The notes under the pieces were generated by a model. It searched no databases and was not told where the DNA came from. It was given only the letters and a program-made list of their open reading frames with translations. A DNA stretch of 33,511 bases from Clostridium thailandense (lineage in GTDB: Bacteria; Bacillota; Clostridia; Clostridiales; Clostridiaceae), in contig NZ_JAEEGC010000067.1 in NCBI RefSeq assembly GCF_019207025.1, positions 1 to 33,511 of the forward strand. Direction: 5' to 3'. This document shows positions 14,742-23,977 of the stretch, piece after piece. The position numbers and the translations under genes were made by a program. The stretch's first letter is position 1. Each line of letters opens with the position of its first letter.

Positions 14742-14755
14742 ACTGACTAGTCAGT
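14742..14755. promoter_or_regulatory. palindromic operator at the PLP enzyme promoter
   Basis: ACTGACTAGTCAGT is a perfect 14-bp palindrome located about 18 bases downstream of the -10 box. The half-sites (TGACT / AGTCA) match those at 675-690 and 871-894, but the 4-base GGTT spacer is absent. Confidence 0.6.
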
Positions 14756-14772
14756 TAATAGTTGTATACTTT

Positions 14773-14801
14773 AGTATATAACAGTTTTTGTTATATGTCA
14801 A
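14773..14801 (-). promoter_or_regulatory. sigma-A promoter of the PLP enzyme gene
   Basis: Minus strand perfect TTGACA (14796-14801), 17-base spacer and TATACT (14773-14778). The start is predicted near 14766, just upstream of the 14-bp palindrome. Confidence 0.78.
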
Positions 14802-14850
14802 AATCAACCCTAAGTATCTTAAATAGAACAATTATTGGAATTTTAAATAA

Positions 14851-14880
14851 GAGCACCTAATCTAAATTAGATGCCCTTTT
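14851..14880. terminator. terminator after clpE
   Basis: An 11-bp stem with two G-T pairs (GAGCACCTAAT / ATTAGATGCCC in + orientation) and a 4-base loop. TTTT follows on the + strand; on the minus strand, where the clpE gene ends, TTATTT follows. It probably ends clpE and insulates the PLP gene promoter. Confidence 0.75.
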
Positions 14881-14896
14881 GTATCCGCTAAGTTAA

Positions 14897-17194
14897 TTAC
14901 TTCAATAATTGACTATTGCATTCTCTTAAAACTATCTTATCGTCCTCTAGATCAATATTAATATTAGATCCTACTTTAAATTTCTTTTGAAGATATTGCT
15001 CTGCAACTTCATCTTCAATATATTTTTGTATTGATCTTCTTAAAGGTCTTGCTCCGTATTTTTCGTCATATCCAATCTTTAATATAAATTTCTTAACTTC
15101 GTCACTTACTTCTAGTGTTATTCCCTTTTCTTTCACCTCATCTTTAACTTCTTTTACCATTAAGTCAATAATCTTGTACAACTCCTCTTTAGTTAGAGGT
15201 GTAAACACTATTGTTTCATCTATTCTATTTAAAAACTCTGGCCTAAAAATTTCTTTTAACGCTTCCTTTACCTGTTCCTCTAATACATTGTATCCTTCCT
15301 TTGCAAAACCAATGCCATTTGATCTGAAATTTGTTCCTGCATTAGAAGTCATAATTACTACAGTATTATCAAAGTGAACAGTTCTTCCTTGACTATCTGT
15401 TAACCTTCCATCTTCAAGAATTTGTAACAGCATATTAAATACATCTGGATGAGCTTTTTCAATTTCATCTAAAAGAATAACTGAATAAGGTTTTCTTCTG
15501 ACTTTCTCTGTTAACTGACCCCCTTGATCATATCCCACATATCCTGGAGGAGCGCCAATTAACTTTGATGCTGTGTGCTTCTCCATATACTCAGACATAT
15601 CAAGGCGAATTAATGCCTCTTCACTGCCGAAAAGTTCGCAGGAAAGTGCCTTTGCAAGTTCGGTTTTACCTACACCAGTAGGACCAACAAAAATAAACGA
15701 AGATGGCTTTCTCTTTTTTCTAAAGCCTAGTCTATTTCTTCTTATTGAACGTGCTAAGCTTACAATAGCTTGGTGCTGTCCTATAACTCTCTTATGAAGT
15801 CTTTCCTCTAGATTAAGAAGCTTTTCTGCCTCTTCTTCTGTAATACTCTGTACGGGAATTTTAGTCCAGGCTTCTATTACATATGCAATATCTTCAACTG
15901 TTAAACTAACATTAGAACATTCTCTTTCTATTTTATTTATTTTTTCTTCAATTTTACATTCCTCAGTTTTAAATTCAGCAGCCTTCTCATAATCATTACT
16001 ATCTGCTGCTTCTCTAATCTTATCTTGTAATTCACTTAGTTCTTCCTTTAAAGCACTAAGCTCTACAAGTCCTTGATTCTTTAGATTTGCTCTAGAACTT
16101 GCTTCATCAATTACATCTATAGCCTTATCAGGAAGATATCTATCATTTATATATCTTTCAGATAGATTTGCCGCTGCCTCAATTACCTCGTCTGATATGT
16201 TAACTTTGTGATATTCTTCATAATAGTTTCTAATACCCTTCAAGATCTCTATTGTATCTTCTACTGTGGGTTCTTCAACTAATATAGGTTGAAACCTTCT
16301 CTCTAACGCAGAATCTTTTTCTATATGCTTTCTGTACTCTTCTAGAGTTGTTGCACCAATTACTTGAACTTCACCTCTAGCTAATGCGGGCTTTAGTATA
16401 TTAGCTGCATTCATTGCTCCACCTTGTGCTTCTCCTGCACCAATTATATTATGAATTTCATCTATAACTAATATAATATTTCCATCTTCTTTAGCTTCTT
16501 CAATGATTGATTTCATACGCCCTTCAAACTGTCCTCTAAACTGAGTTCCAGCTACCACTGCCGTTAAATCTAACAAGTAAACTTCAGCATTAAATAGCTT
16601 TGATGGTATTTGTCTTTCTGCAATTCTAACTGCTAAGCCTTCAGCAATAGCTGTTTTTCCAACTCCCGGTTCTCCAATTAATATAGGATTATTTTTAGTT
16701 CTTCTATTTAATATCTGTATAACTCTATCTATCTCTCTGTGTCTTCCAATAACCTTGTCAACTTCTCCACTCTTTGCCTTTTCTGTTAAATTTATTCCAT
16801 AGGCATTGAGATTTTTTCTTTTCTTTTTAAACAAACCATTTTTTGTCTTAACATTTGAATTTTTATTTTTGTCTGTAGCTTTCTCTTTATCATCTACTGT
16901 TTCTTCTTTATTATTTATAGTTCCTTGTGTATCTGTATTATTAAAAATACTTATAAAGGGATTATTTTCCATATCTTCTACATTTACATCTTGAAGCATA
17001 CTATTCATTTGTTCTGAAAGGTTTTCAATATCATCTTTAGATATTCCAGCCTGCTTCATCAACTGATCAACAATTGGAATTCCCATTTTCTTGGCACATT
17101 CTAAGCATATACCTATCATTTCAGATTTATTATTATCTACTTTTGCAGTATATATAGTGGCTATATTTTTATGACAAATAGAACACATTTGCAT
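14897..17194 (-). CDS. clpE: ClpE-type AAA+ unfoldase, ClpP partner
   Basis: A 765-residue class I Clp/Hsp100 ATPase. The N-terminus is a treble-clef-like zinc finger (Cys4, Cys7, Cys30, Cys33) instead of the ClpC N-domain, the hallmark of ClpE. A charged linker (about 90-130) follows, then AAA1 (Walker A GEPGVGKT 174-181), a UVR-type coiled coil (381-422), AAA2 (GPTGVGKT 504-511) and a ClpP-docking GIGF loop (627-630). It unfolds damaged proteins for ClpP. The zinc finger resembles that of McsA. I did not find a clear CtsR heptad repeat upstream; an extended -10 (TGATATACT) is present about 30 bases before the start. Monocistronic, with its own terminator. Confidence 0.9.
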   Translation of the reverse strand: MQMCSICHKNIATIYTAKVDNNKSEMIGICLECAKKMGIPIVDQLMKQAGISKDDIENLSEQMNSMLQDVNVEDMENNPFISIFNNTDTQGTINNKEETVDDKEKATDKNKNSNVKTKNGLFKKKRKNLNAYGINLTEKAKSGEVDKVIGRHREIDRVIQILNRRTKNNPILIGEPGVGKTAIAEGLAVRIAERQIPSKLFNAEVYLLDLTAVVAGTQFRGQFEGRMKSIIEEAKEDGNIILVIDEIHNIIGAGEAQGGAMNAANILKPALARGEVQVIGATTLEEYRKHIEKDSALERRFQPILVEEPTVEDTIEILKGIRNYYEEYHKVNISDEVIEAAANLSERYINDRYLPDKAIDVIDEASSRANLKNQGLVELSALKEELSELQDKIREAADSNDYEKAAEFKTEECKIEEKINKIERECSNVSLTVEDIAYVIEAWTKIPVQSITEEEAEKLLNLEERLHKRVIGQHQAIVSLARSIRRNRLGFRKKRKPSSFIFVGPTGVGKTELAKALSCELFGSEEALIRLDMSEYMEKHTASKLIGAPPGYVGYDQGGQLTEKVRRKPYSVILLDEIEKAHPDVFNMLLQILEDGRLTDSQGRTVHFDNTVVIMTSNAGTNFRSNGIGFAKEGYNVLEEQVKEALKEIFRPEFLNRIDETIVFTPLTKEELYKIIDLMVKEVKDEVKEKGITLEVSDEVKKFILKIGYDEKYGARPLRRSIQKYIEDEVAEQYLQKKFKVGSNINIDLEDDKIVLRECNSQLLK

Positions 17195-17435
17195 GTTATC
17201 ATCTCCATATTTTCATAGTAAAATTTAATTACAGTATATCATATCTTTCTTTATAATATAATGCTAGTTTTTCAATTGTGATTCTGTTTTATAACTTTAT
17301 ATATTATCCATAAAGTTGCAAATTCAATCAATGTATTTTCAAAAAACTTATTAATATTATATAAAAAAGTTTTTAATACTACAATTCCCTTTTTTAAAAG
17401 TTTTAAAATATTTAACTTTTAGTTAATAAATAAGT

Positions 17436-17469
17436 CTAAAAAACCCTATAAGGTAAACCTTATAGGGTT
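17436..17469 (-). terminator. terminator after the zinc-ribbon gene
   Basis: A perfect 12-bp stem AACCCTATAAGG / CCTTATAGGGTT with a 4-base loop, followed on the minus strand by a T run. It is 17 bases after the stop codon of the 55-aa gene. Confidence 0.92.
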
Positions 17470-17485
17470 GAAACGTCCGATATTA

Positions 17486-17653
17486 TTATCTTCTGAATCC
17501 TCTGTTGTTGTTTTGTTGTTTTCTTGCTTTTCTGCATTCTGGGCATCTTTGTGGTTCATTTTCGAATCCTTTTTCTTTATAGAAAGCTTGCTCGCCTTCT
17601 GTAAATACGAATTCCTTTCCACAATCTTTGCATACTAATGTCTTATCTGCCAT
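17486..17653 (-). CDS. small zinc-ribbon protein (55 aa)
   Basis: A 55-residue protein with CKDC (residues 8-11) and CPEC (37-40), which form a likely zinc ribbon, then a basic Arg/Lys/Gln/Asn-rich tail. The TEGEQAFYKEKGF middle segment is typical of the probable zinc-ribbon family common in Clostridia. It starts at ATG 17653 with GGAGG upstream and has its own terminator. Function unknown; the basic tail would suit nucleic-acid or ribosome contact. It lies between clpE and the RNA helicase gene, all on the minus strand, but with separate leaders. Confidence 0.85.
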   Translation of the reverse strand: MADKTLVCKDCGKEFVFTEGEQAFYKEKGFENEPQRCPECRKARKQQNNNRGFRR

Positions 17654-17873
17654 TTCAATATTCCTCCTTTTTAGTATTAGGATTTAAAAATTGATAACAA
17701 TAAATTCCTAAAAAGAGGAATGCTGTTCACCATATTAAATACCTAACCTGTGTCTAGACATACTTTATTCTCTAGCACTTCTTAATAATATCATATTATT
17801 AATTAATACGCAATAGATAAGTGTAAATATTTCTTGATAATTTATCCATTAACCTATATTTAATTTTTATTTT

Positions 17874-19319
17874 CTACTTCACTGCTTTTTGTACTCTGAC
17901 ACTTTTTCCTTTTATAGTAGTTTGTTGAAGTTCATTAATTACTAGATTGCCTTTTCCATCAAGTATGTCAACATAAGAAAAGTTGTCTTGTATATCTATA
18001 ACACCAATATTTTCAGCATTAACTCCTTTTATATTAGTTATTGCACCAACAATATCTCCCGCTCTTATTTTTTTCTTTTTTCCAGCATTTATGTGTATTT
18101 TCATAATTTCTTTATCTAAATCCACACTTTTTATATTTTTAAATACATGTTTAACTTTAATGATTTCTTCAAAAATTTCCCTTCCTTTTTCAATCTCTTC
18201 TTCAGAGGGTAATTTTCCTTCTTCTATATTCAAACCTATGTATTCTTCAATTTCACGTAAAAATCTATATTCCTTTGAAGATACCAAAGTTATTGCTATT
18301 CCTTCTTTTCCTGCACGTCCTGTTCTTCCGATTCTATGAACATAACTTTCTTTTTCCATAGGTATGTCATAATTTATAACATGAGTTACATTTTCCACAT
18401 CAATTCCTCTAGCAGCAACATCTGTAGCTACCAAAAATCTAAATTCTCCTCTTTTGAAGCTTTCCATCATATCTATTCTATCCTTCTGAAGCATTCCACC
18501 ATGAAGTTTGCTACAGGAGTAACCCCTGCTTTTCAGCCTTTGAGTTAGACTTTCAACAGTATCTTTTAGATTACAGAATATAATACAACTATCTGGTCTC
18601 TCTGTATATATTATATTCTTTAAAAAACTAAACTTTTTATTGCTTTCAACTTCATAATATATTTGTTTTATCTTTTCAACAGTAAGATTATTAGAATTTA
18701 TTTCTATATTCTCAGGGTTAGACATATATTTATAACACAATTTTTCTATTTCTTCTGGTATTGTTGCAGAAAATAACATAGTAACTCTATCCTTAGGTAA
18801 ATAATTTATTATACCTTCTACCTGTTCAATAAATCCCATATTAAGCATCTCATCTGCTTCATCAATTATTAAATATTTTATATCACCTATATCTACAGTT
18901 CCTCTTTTAAGATGATCCAGGGTTCTTCCTGGTGTTCCAACAACTACATGAACTCTTTGCTTTAATTCTCTTACTTGATCACTAAAAGGCTGTTTACCAA
19001 AAATAGCAGCACTTCTTACTCTCTTAAATCTTCCTATATTCTTTATATCCTCTTTCACTTGAATGGCCAGTTCTCTAGTAGGTGTAAGCACCAATGCCTG
19101 TAATTTACTTTCTTCTATTTCTACCTTTTCACAAATAGGAATAGCAAAAGCTCCGGTTTTGCCACTTCCGGTCTGAGATTTAACAATTATATCTTTACCT
19201 TGAAGGGCTAAAGGTATAACTTGTTTCTGCACCTCTGATGGCTTATTATATTTTAATTTTTCTAGAGCCTTTAATATTTCCTCACCTATGTCAAAGTTTT
19301 TAAAATTTGCATCTGTCAT
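17874..19319 (-). CDS. dbpA: DEAD-box RNA helicase, DbpA/YxiN type
   Basis: A 481-residue DEAD-box helicase. Motifs in order: FDIGEEILKALEKL and the Q motif (about 9-31), SQTGSGKT (48-55), PTRELA, TPGR, DEAD (153-156), SAT (184-186), ARGID and HRIGRTGR. The C-terminal domain (about 405-480) is a DbpA-type RNA-binding domain; in DbpA/YxiN this domain recognises hairpin 92 of 23S rRNA and targets the helicase to 50S ribosome assembly. The length agrees. It diverges from the ABC-F gene across 225 bases, in which I see no other gene. Confidence 0.9.
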   Translation of the reverse strand: MTDANFKNFDIGEEILKALEKLKYNKPSEVQKQVIPLALQGKDIIVKSQTGSGKTGAFAIPICEKVEIEESKLQALVLTPTRELAIQVKEDIKNIGRFKRVRSAAIFGKQPFSDQVRELKQRVHVVVGTPGRTLDHLKRGTVDIGDIKYLIIDEADEMLNMGFIEQVEGIINYLPKDRVTMLFSATIPEEIEKLCYKYMSNPENIEINSNNLTVEKIKQIYYEVESNKKFSFLKNIIYTERPDSCIIFCNLKDTVESLTQRLKSRGYSCSKLHGGMLQKDRIDMMESFKRGEFRFLVATDVAARGIDVENVTHVINYDIPMEKESYVHRIGRTGRAGKEGIAITLVSSKEYRFLREIEEYIGLNIEEGKLPSEEEIEKGREIFEEIIKVKHVFKNIKSVDLDKEIMKIHINAGKKKKIRAGDIVGAITNIKGVNAENIGVIDIQDNFSYVDILDGKGNLVINELQQTTIKGKSVRVQKAVK

Positions 19320-19544
19320 ATTTTTACCTCACACATATATAGTTCTAAAATTACACTTGTTATTATAATTTGCAAAACTAAGTTTAACATACAAAACTAA
19401 AATAGTCTCTAGCTATTACCATAATTAATATAAAAAATTTGTTAGCTTTTATACTATGTTCTTGAAAAAAATCTTTCAAAATAATATACTTTCTATATGT
19501 CTTATCCAATATTTTTTATATTTGAAGAAAGGTTTGTGAATTAA

Positions 19545-21461
19545 ATGAACTTAATATGTTTAGAAAATATATATAAAAGCTACGGTGAAAAAGTACTTTT
19601 AGATAATATATCTATTTCAATAAATGAAGGAGAAAAAATAGGTATTATTGGTATTAATGGTACCGGTAAATCTACCTTACTAAAAATTATAGCTGGAATA
19701 GAAAATTATGAAAATGGTAATATAATGACTTCTAATGGACTTAGAGTTAGCTATCTATCTCAACAAAGCTTTTTTGATGAAGAAGCTACTGTCCTTGAAC
19801 AGATTTTTAAAGATGATACACCTGTAATGAGACTTTTAAGAGACTATGAGAGTACAGTTAACAAATTAGAGTTAGATGAAAAAAATGAAGGTCTTCAGAA
19901 GAAGCTTTTAACGTTAACATCAAAAATGGATGCTATGAACGCTTGGCAATTAGAAAGTGACGCCAAAACAATTCTTACCAAACTTGGCATCTACAATTTC
20001 GATGCTAAAGTATCAACTTTATCTGGAGGGCAAAAGAAAAGAATCTCCTTAGCCGCTGCTTTAATAATGCCTTCAGACTTGTTAATACTAGATGAACCTA
20101 CCAATCATATTGATAACGATACAGTTGCGTGGCTAGAGAAATATCTAAACAATCGAAAAGCTTCTCTTCTTATGATAACTCATGATAGGTATTTTTTAGA
20201 CAGAGTAACCAATAAGATCTGGGAACTTCATGCTGGCAATATATACAGTTACGATGGCAACTATAGTATTTTTTTAGAGAAAAAGATAGAAAGAGAAGAA
20301 CTTGAAAAATCTATAGAAGCCAAACGCCAAAACACTTTTAGAAGAGAATTAGAATGGATTAGAAGAGGTGCAAAAGCTAGGTCAACTAAGCAGAAGGCCA
20401 GAATTCAAAGGTTTGAAGAAATCAAAAATAGTAAAATTGATACAGTAGACGATAAGATTGAAATTTCTGCTGCTAGTTCAAGGCTTGGAAAAAAAGTTAT
20501 TGAAATTAATAACATTAATAAAGGCTATGATAATAGATTTTTAATAAAAGACTTTAGCTATATTTTTTCAAAAAATGATAGAGTAGGGATAATAGGTCCT
20601 AATGGTATGGGAAAGTCAACCCTTCTTAATATATGTACTGGCAAAGCACGTCCAGACAGTGGAGAAGTTATAATTGGGGAAACGGTTAAAATAGGATACT
20701 TCTCCCAGGAAGGCAGAGAAATGGATGAAAGCTTACGTGTTATCGAATATGTTCGTGAAGGTGGAGAATTCATAAAGGACTCTGAGGGTGAACTCATAAG
20801 TGCTTCAAAAATGCTTGAAAACTTCTTATTCGATTCTAATATGCAGTGGACTCCAATTTCCAAGCTTTCTGGCGGAGAAAGAAGAAGACTTCAACTTCTC
20901 CGAATGCTTATGGAAGCACCTAATGTACTTGTATTAGATGAGCCAACTAATGATTTAGACATTCAGACCTTAACTATATTGGAAAATTATTTAGACAGTT
21001 TTGAAGGTACTGTGATTGCAGTATCCCATGATAGATATTTTTTAGATAGGACATCTGAAAAGCTTTTAGTGTTTGAAGGTAATGGTACTATAAGCCATTA
21101 TGTATGTAATTATTCTGAGTACATTGAGAAATATAGCTCTGAAGTAAATGTTACAAAAGAAAATATCAATAAAAAAGAAACTAAGGATTCTTATAAAGAA
21201 GAAAAGAAAAAAAATAAGCCTCTTAAATTTACTTTTAAAGAACAAAAGGAATTTGAAGAAATAGATAATACCATAGCTGATTTAGAAGACAATATTTCTA
21301 AGCTTGATGAATTGATAAATTCCTCTGGAAGTGATTATGAGTCTCTCCAAAAGCTGATAAAGGAAAAAGAAGAGTTAACTAGCAAATTAGATTATTCCAT
21401 GGAAAGATGGACTTATCTAAATGAACTAGCTGAAAAAATTGAAGCTGAAAAGGGTGTATGA
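19545..21461 (+). CDS. ABC-F ATPase (Uup/YfmR-like)
   Basis: A 638-residue soluble protein with two ABC domains and no membrane segments. Walker A sites are GINGTGKST (36-44) and GPNGMGKST (about 352-360); signatures are LSGGQKKR and LSGGERRR, and Walker B segments LDEPTNHID and LDEPTNDLD. The inter-domain linker is charged and helical, and the C-terminus (about 560-638) is a predicted coiled coil, as in Uup. ABC-F proteins of this branch act on translating ribosomes; others protect from antibiotics, but nothing here marks it as a resistance factor. The ATG follows GAAAGG at rather long spacing. Confidence 0.88.
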   Translation: MNLICLENIYKSYGEKVLLDNISISINEGEKIGIIGINGTGKSTLLKIIAGIENYENGNIMTSNGLRVSYLSQQSFFDEEATVLEQIFKDDTPVMRLLRDYESTVNKLELDEKNEGLQKKLLTLTSKMDAMNAWQLESDAKTILTKLGIYNFDAKVSTLSGGQKKRISLAAALIMPSDLLILDEPTNHIDNDTVAWLEKYLNNRKASLLMITHDRYFLDRVTNKIWELHAGNIYSYDGNYSIFLEKKIEREELEKSIEAKRQNTFRRELEWIRRGAKARSTKQKARIQRFEEIKNSKIDTVDDKIEISAASSRLGKKVIEINNINKGYDNRFLIKDFSYIFSKNDRVGIIGPNGMGKSTLLNICTGKARPDSGEVIIGETVKIGYFSQEGREMDESLRVIEYVREGGEFIKDSEGELISASKMLENFLFDSNMQWTPISKLSGGERRRLQLLRMLMEAPNVLVLDEPTNDLDIQTLTILENYLDSFEGTVIAVSHDRYFLDRTSEKLLVFEGNGTISHYVCNYSEYIEKYSSEVNVTKENINKKETKDSYKEEKKKNKPLKFTFKEQKEFEEIDNTIADLEDNISKLDELINSSGSDYESLQKLIKEKEELTSKLDYSMERWTYLNELAEKIEAEKGV

Positions 21462-21552
21462 TATAAGACATTTATAGGGAAACATGATCAAAAATAAGCT
21501 TGCTCTATGATATATACTGGAGTTTAATTCTACTTTCAGCCATATAATCATG

Positions 21553-21809
21553 TAGACACCCACACCAGAAAGCAAATTTATACGCAGGGAGATGTTATCA
21601 AAGCTGAAGACACATATAAAAACTTTTTTATCATTCTTAGCGAAGTATTTCGGAAAATCTTAGGAGGTTTTATATGTTTGAGGTACGAGTTTATAAAAAC
21701 TTCTTAGATTTTCAAAATACTGAGCTTTAGAATGATTAAAAGTTTTTATCGTGTCGAAGCTTGGTAACATCTCCCGGAGGATAAGTTTGCTTTAGGCCGT
21801 GGGTGTCTA
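21553..21809 (+). repeat. structured repeat element, full copy 2
   Basis: A 257-bp element with outer inverted arms (about 75 bp, near 80% identical) beginning TAGACACCCACACCAGAAAG and ending in GGCCGTGGGTGTCTA. Nested stems are 21631-21637 with 21729-21735, 21653-21660 with 21706-21713, and 21667-21674 with 21692-21700. The apical loop TGAGGTACGAGTTT and the internal CTTAGCGAA and ACTGAGCTTTA strands are identical or nearly so to copy 1, while the stems have changed on both sides. It lies between the convergent ABC-F gene and a 51-aa gene. The remaining gap, 21462-21552, shows nothing recognisable. Confidence 0.85.
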
Positions 21810-21811
21810 AA

Positions 21812-21967
21812 CTATTTATCAAATAAACCGCCAGTTTTACCACTTTTAATAGCTTTTCTAGTTCCACCAATGTTCTTATCTGGTCTTAAATTAGAACCTT
21901 TGCTAGAACCTTTTTTCTTTTTCTCTTCAATTAATTTTTTCATCATTTCAATGTTTTTATCTGACAT
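21812..21967 (-). CDS. small basic protein (51 aa), conserved-looking, unknown function
   Basis: A 51-residue Lys/Gly/Ser-rich protein (MSDKNIEMMKKLIEEKKKKG at the start, IGGTRKAIKSGKTGGLF near the end). It has an ATG at 21967 with AAGGAG upstream at proper spacing. A short amphipathic helix is followed by a probably disordered basic tail, suggesting nucleic-acid or ribosome binding; this is a guess. I believe similar small proteins occur in other clostridia. The repeat element ends 2 bases after its stop codon. Confidence 0.72.
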   Translation of the reverse strand: MSDKNIEMMKKLIEEKKKKGSSKGSNLRPDKNIGGTRKAIKSGKTGGLFDK

Positions 21968-22091
21968 TTCCATTCTCCTTAAATGCTTTTTTCAACTTCT
22001 TTTTCGTAAATACACTTTACTATATTTAATTATATTTGTCTATGACTTTGTAGAAAAACAAGGCAATTTCAATGGTGCTTCTCTTTATTCT

Positions 22092-23210
22092 CTAATATAC
22101 ATATCTCTTCAAATTCACTATATATTTTTTACTAATTTCTTCAAAGCCTTCCTCTTCTATATTCCTTAAACATTCTTCTCTTTTATCTCTCATTCTCAAA
22201 TGTCCATTTTTAATTCTTGGGTTTCCTTTCAAAGCATCTTCTAGAGTTTTTTCAAATATCTCAATCTTATTATTTTTTACAAGTTCTTTTATTATATTTT
22301 CACCTTTTTCATTATTTGTAAGTATTAGAGATATTCCTCTTTCGTCCATTAATTCTTCATCTATCTGCCAAAAATCAGCAATTGTAATATCACCACTTCT
22401 TGGAATCGATGCAAACTTACAGTCGTAACAGCTTGAATTTAGATATAAGTCACATATAAATCCATGAAAGAATGGATCTTCTCTCGTTATTTTTAAATAC
22501 TGACTTCCATCTTCAAAACTAATCTTTGTACAATATTTAGACCACCCTTTACTCTTGTCTCTAAAATTAACACTATTAACCTTCTTATTTCTACTTTTAC
22601 TTTCAAGATAACTTTCAAAAACCTTCATAGATGGGACTCCATGACAAATTAGGTCAACAGTAATTAGACTTTCACTCTGTGTAAAAGTTTTTAATGCTGC
22701 CACCTGACAAGGCACTCCAACAAATAAAACCTTCTTGTTCCTATCTAGTTCTTCAAGTACATTCTTATATACATTGCCAATATTACTTTGAACATACTTT
22801 GAACTTCTCAATTCTTTTAAATCTTGCTTATTACAAACCTTGCTGTGATTAACCTTTATATTTTTATTCCACTTAGCGCCAAAAACTACTCCATATTGTT
22901 CTAAAACATAGTTAGCTAATTCAGAAAAAATTCCACCAGAAGAGCTTTCCATTCTAATATCTTCATCTAATGTATATCCAGCGTAAGCTTTTATCTTATC
23001 CTCATCATAATTATCAGACTTAAACCTTATTACAGGACAATTATTATTACATTTACCACACGAAACACACTTTCCATCATTTATCAATGGATAATAGAAA
23101 CCTTCTTTTGATATTTCCATTGAAATAGCTTCCACATTACAAGAATTAAAGCAGCCAAAACAGCCTGTACATTTTTCCTGTCCTATTTCATCTATAGCGC
23201 TATTTTTCAT
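22092..23210 (-). CDS. FrhB/FpoF-like iron-sulfur protein (coenzyme F420 hydrogenase beta-subunit family)
   Basis: A 372-residue protein. Residues 14-24 and 48-58 carry two CxxCxxCxxxC 4Fe-4S ferredoxin motifs (CTGCFGCFNSC and CVSCGKCNNNC). These are followed by the FrhB-type N- and C-terminal domains with ESSSGGIFSELA, FVGVPCQVAAL and SGDITIADFW. In bacteria without F420 such proteins are presumed flavin-dependent reductases, often next to surface-polysaccharide genes; no such neighbour is visible here. Three in-frame ATGs lie close together (23219, 23216, 23210); the last is best spaced from AAAGGA. The natural electron donor and substrate are unknown. Confidence 0.8.
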   Translation of the reverse strand: MKNSAIDEIGQEKCTGCFGCFNSCNVEAISMEISKEGFYYPLINDGKCVSCGKCNNNCPVIRFKSDNYDEDKIKAYAGYTLDEDIRMESSSGGIFSELANYVLEQYGVVFGAKWNKNIKVNHSKVCNKQDLKELRSSKYVQSNIGNVYKNVLEELDRNKKVLFVGVPCQVAALKTFTQSESLITVDLICHGVPSMKVFESYLESKSRNKKVNSVNFRDKSKGWSKYCTKISFEDGSQYLKITREDPFFHGFICDLYLNSSCYDCKFASIPRSGDITIADFWQIDEELMDERGISLILTNNEKGENIIKELVKNNKIEIFEKTLEDALKGNPRIKNGHLRMRDKREECLRNIEEEGFEEISKKYIVNLKRYVY

Positions 23211-23330
23211 ATTCATCATCCTTTATATTATAATTTTAAAATTAGGGTTCGTACCATTTCATTATGTGCTTTTTAGGGTTTATTATCAATAAATGCTTCA
23301 GTATAAACTCTAACTGTTTTATTTTTATAT

Positions 23331-23354
23331 AAAAAAAGAGCTCTTATGAGCTCT
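23331..23354 (-). terminator. terminator after the 47-aa gene at 23360
   Basis: A 7-bp stem AGAGCTC/GAGCTCT with loop ATAA, followed on the minus strand by seven Ts, directly after the small ORF. Confidence 0.88.
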
Positions 23355-23359
23355 AAAAT

Positions 23360-23503
23360 TCATCTAAAATATCCACATCTTTTCTTTATACGCAAAGACC
23401 TATCTGCAGTATAGTTATATAAATCTTTTTTTCCTTTTTTCTTAGCCTCTTGATATCGAAGTGCGAGTAATTTAAATTGTTCTACGTTTAATACAATTTC
23501 CAA
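23360..23503 (-). CDS. small protein (47 aa) with TTG start, unknown
   Basis: A 47-codon frame reading (M)EIVLNVEQFKLLALRYQEA, then a Lys/Arg-rich stretch ending RCGYFR. The TTG at 23503 is preceded by GAGGTGATAA at good spacing and a terminator follows the stop closely, which together support a real gene. Basic and possibly helical; no motif recognised. Antisense frames in this stretch lack ribosome sites. Confidence 0.6.
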   Translation of the reverse strand: MEIVLNVEQFKLLALRYQEAKKKGKKDLYNYTADRSLRIKKRCGYFR

Positions 23504-23631
23504 TATTATCACCTCAAATATACTATATCATTTATATTATTATTTTAAAATTATAATAATGTAAATTTTGTGTTATATTATCTTTATCGATCATGCTAAG
23601 CTTTTCTATATCATTATTTTTCACAACAAAC

Positions 23632-23659
23632 AAGCACCTGGAGTAATCCAAGTGCTTTT
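23632..23659. terminator. terminator-like hairpin between two small genes
   Basis: AAGCAC and TGGA pair with TCCA and GTGCTT around GTAA, with one mismatch, followed on the + strand by TTTTAC and on the minus strand by TTGTTTG. It lies about 55 bases after the 47-aa gene at 23712 and can serve as its terminator. Confidence 0.65.
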
Positions 23660-23711
23660 ACAATTTTACCAAACTCATTTAAAAGTGCTGGTTTTTCAAT
23701 AATTCAACCTT

Positions 23712-23855
23712 TTAAGACTTTGTATATTTTCTAATTGATTCATATTTGGATCTATTTTTTTCAGCTGAGTCAATATACTCAAAATCACCATTAGCATTTT
23801 TCCTTATTCCCAGCTTTGCATACTGATTATCCTTCACCTTATGCTTATTAACCAT
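23712..23855 (-). CDS. small hydrophilic protein (47 aa), unknown
   Basis: A 47-residue frame starting MVNKHKVKDNQYAKLGIRKN and ending SIRKYTKS. The ATG at 23855 follows AGAGGTGATAG at good spacing, and a terminator-like hairpin is downstream. Highly charged, without Cys or membrane segments. The same GAGGTGATA ribosome-site style is seen in the 47-aa gene at 23360, but the two proteins are not obviously related. No family recognised. Confidence 0.6.
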   Translation of the reverse strand: MVNKHKVKDNQYAKLGIRKNANGDFEYIDSAEKNRSKYESIRKYTKS

Positions 23856-23936
23856 CACTATCACCTCTGATTATTAGTATGTATATTAACAGACCATTTT
23901 ACTCATAAACAGAGTTCTTAGCATAAGATAATATGA

Positions 23937-23970
23937 ATAAAAATAAGGCTAGAATCAATTTTCTAGCCTC
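23937..23970 (-). terminator. terminator of the nucleoside ABC importer operon
   Basis: A perfect 9-bp stem AGGCTAGAA / TTCTAGCCT with a 6-base loop, followed on the minus strand by TATTTTTATT, 8 bases after the last permease gene. Confidence 0.9.
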
Positions 23971-23977
23971 ATCTTAG

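Noticed and set aside
17195..17435. CtsR operator upstream of clpE
   Set aside because: I looked for the GGTCAAA heptad repeat and did not find a convincing match.
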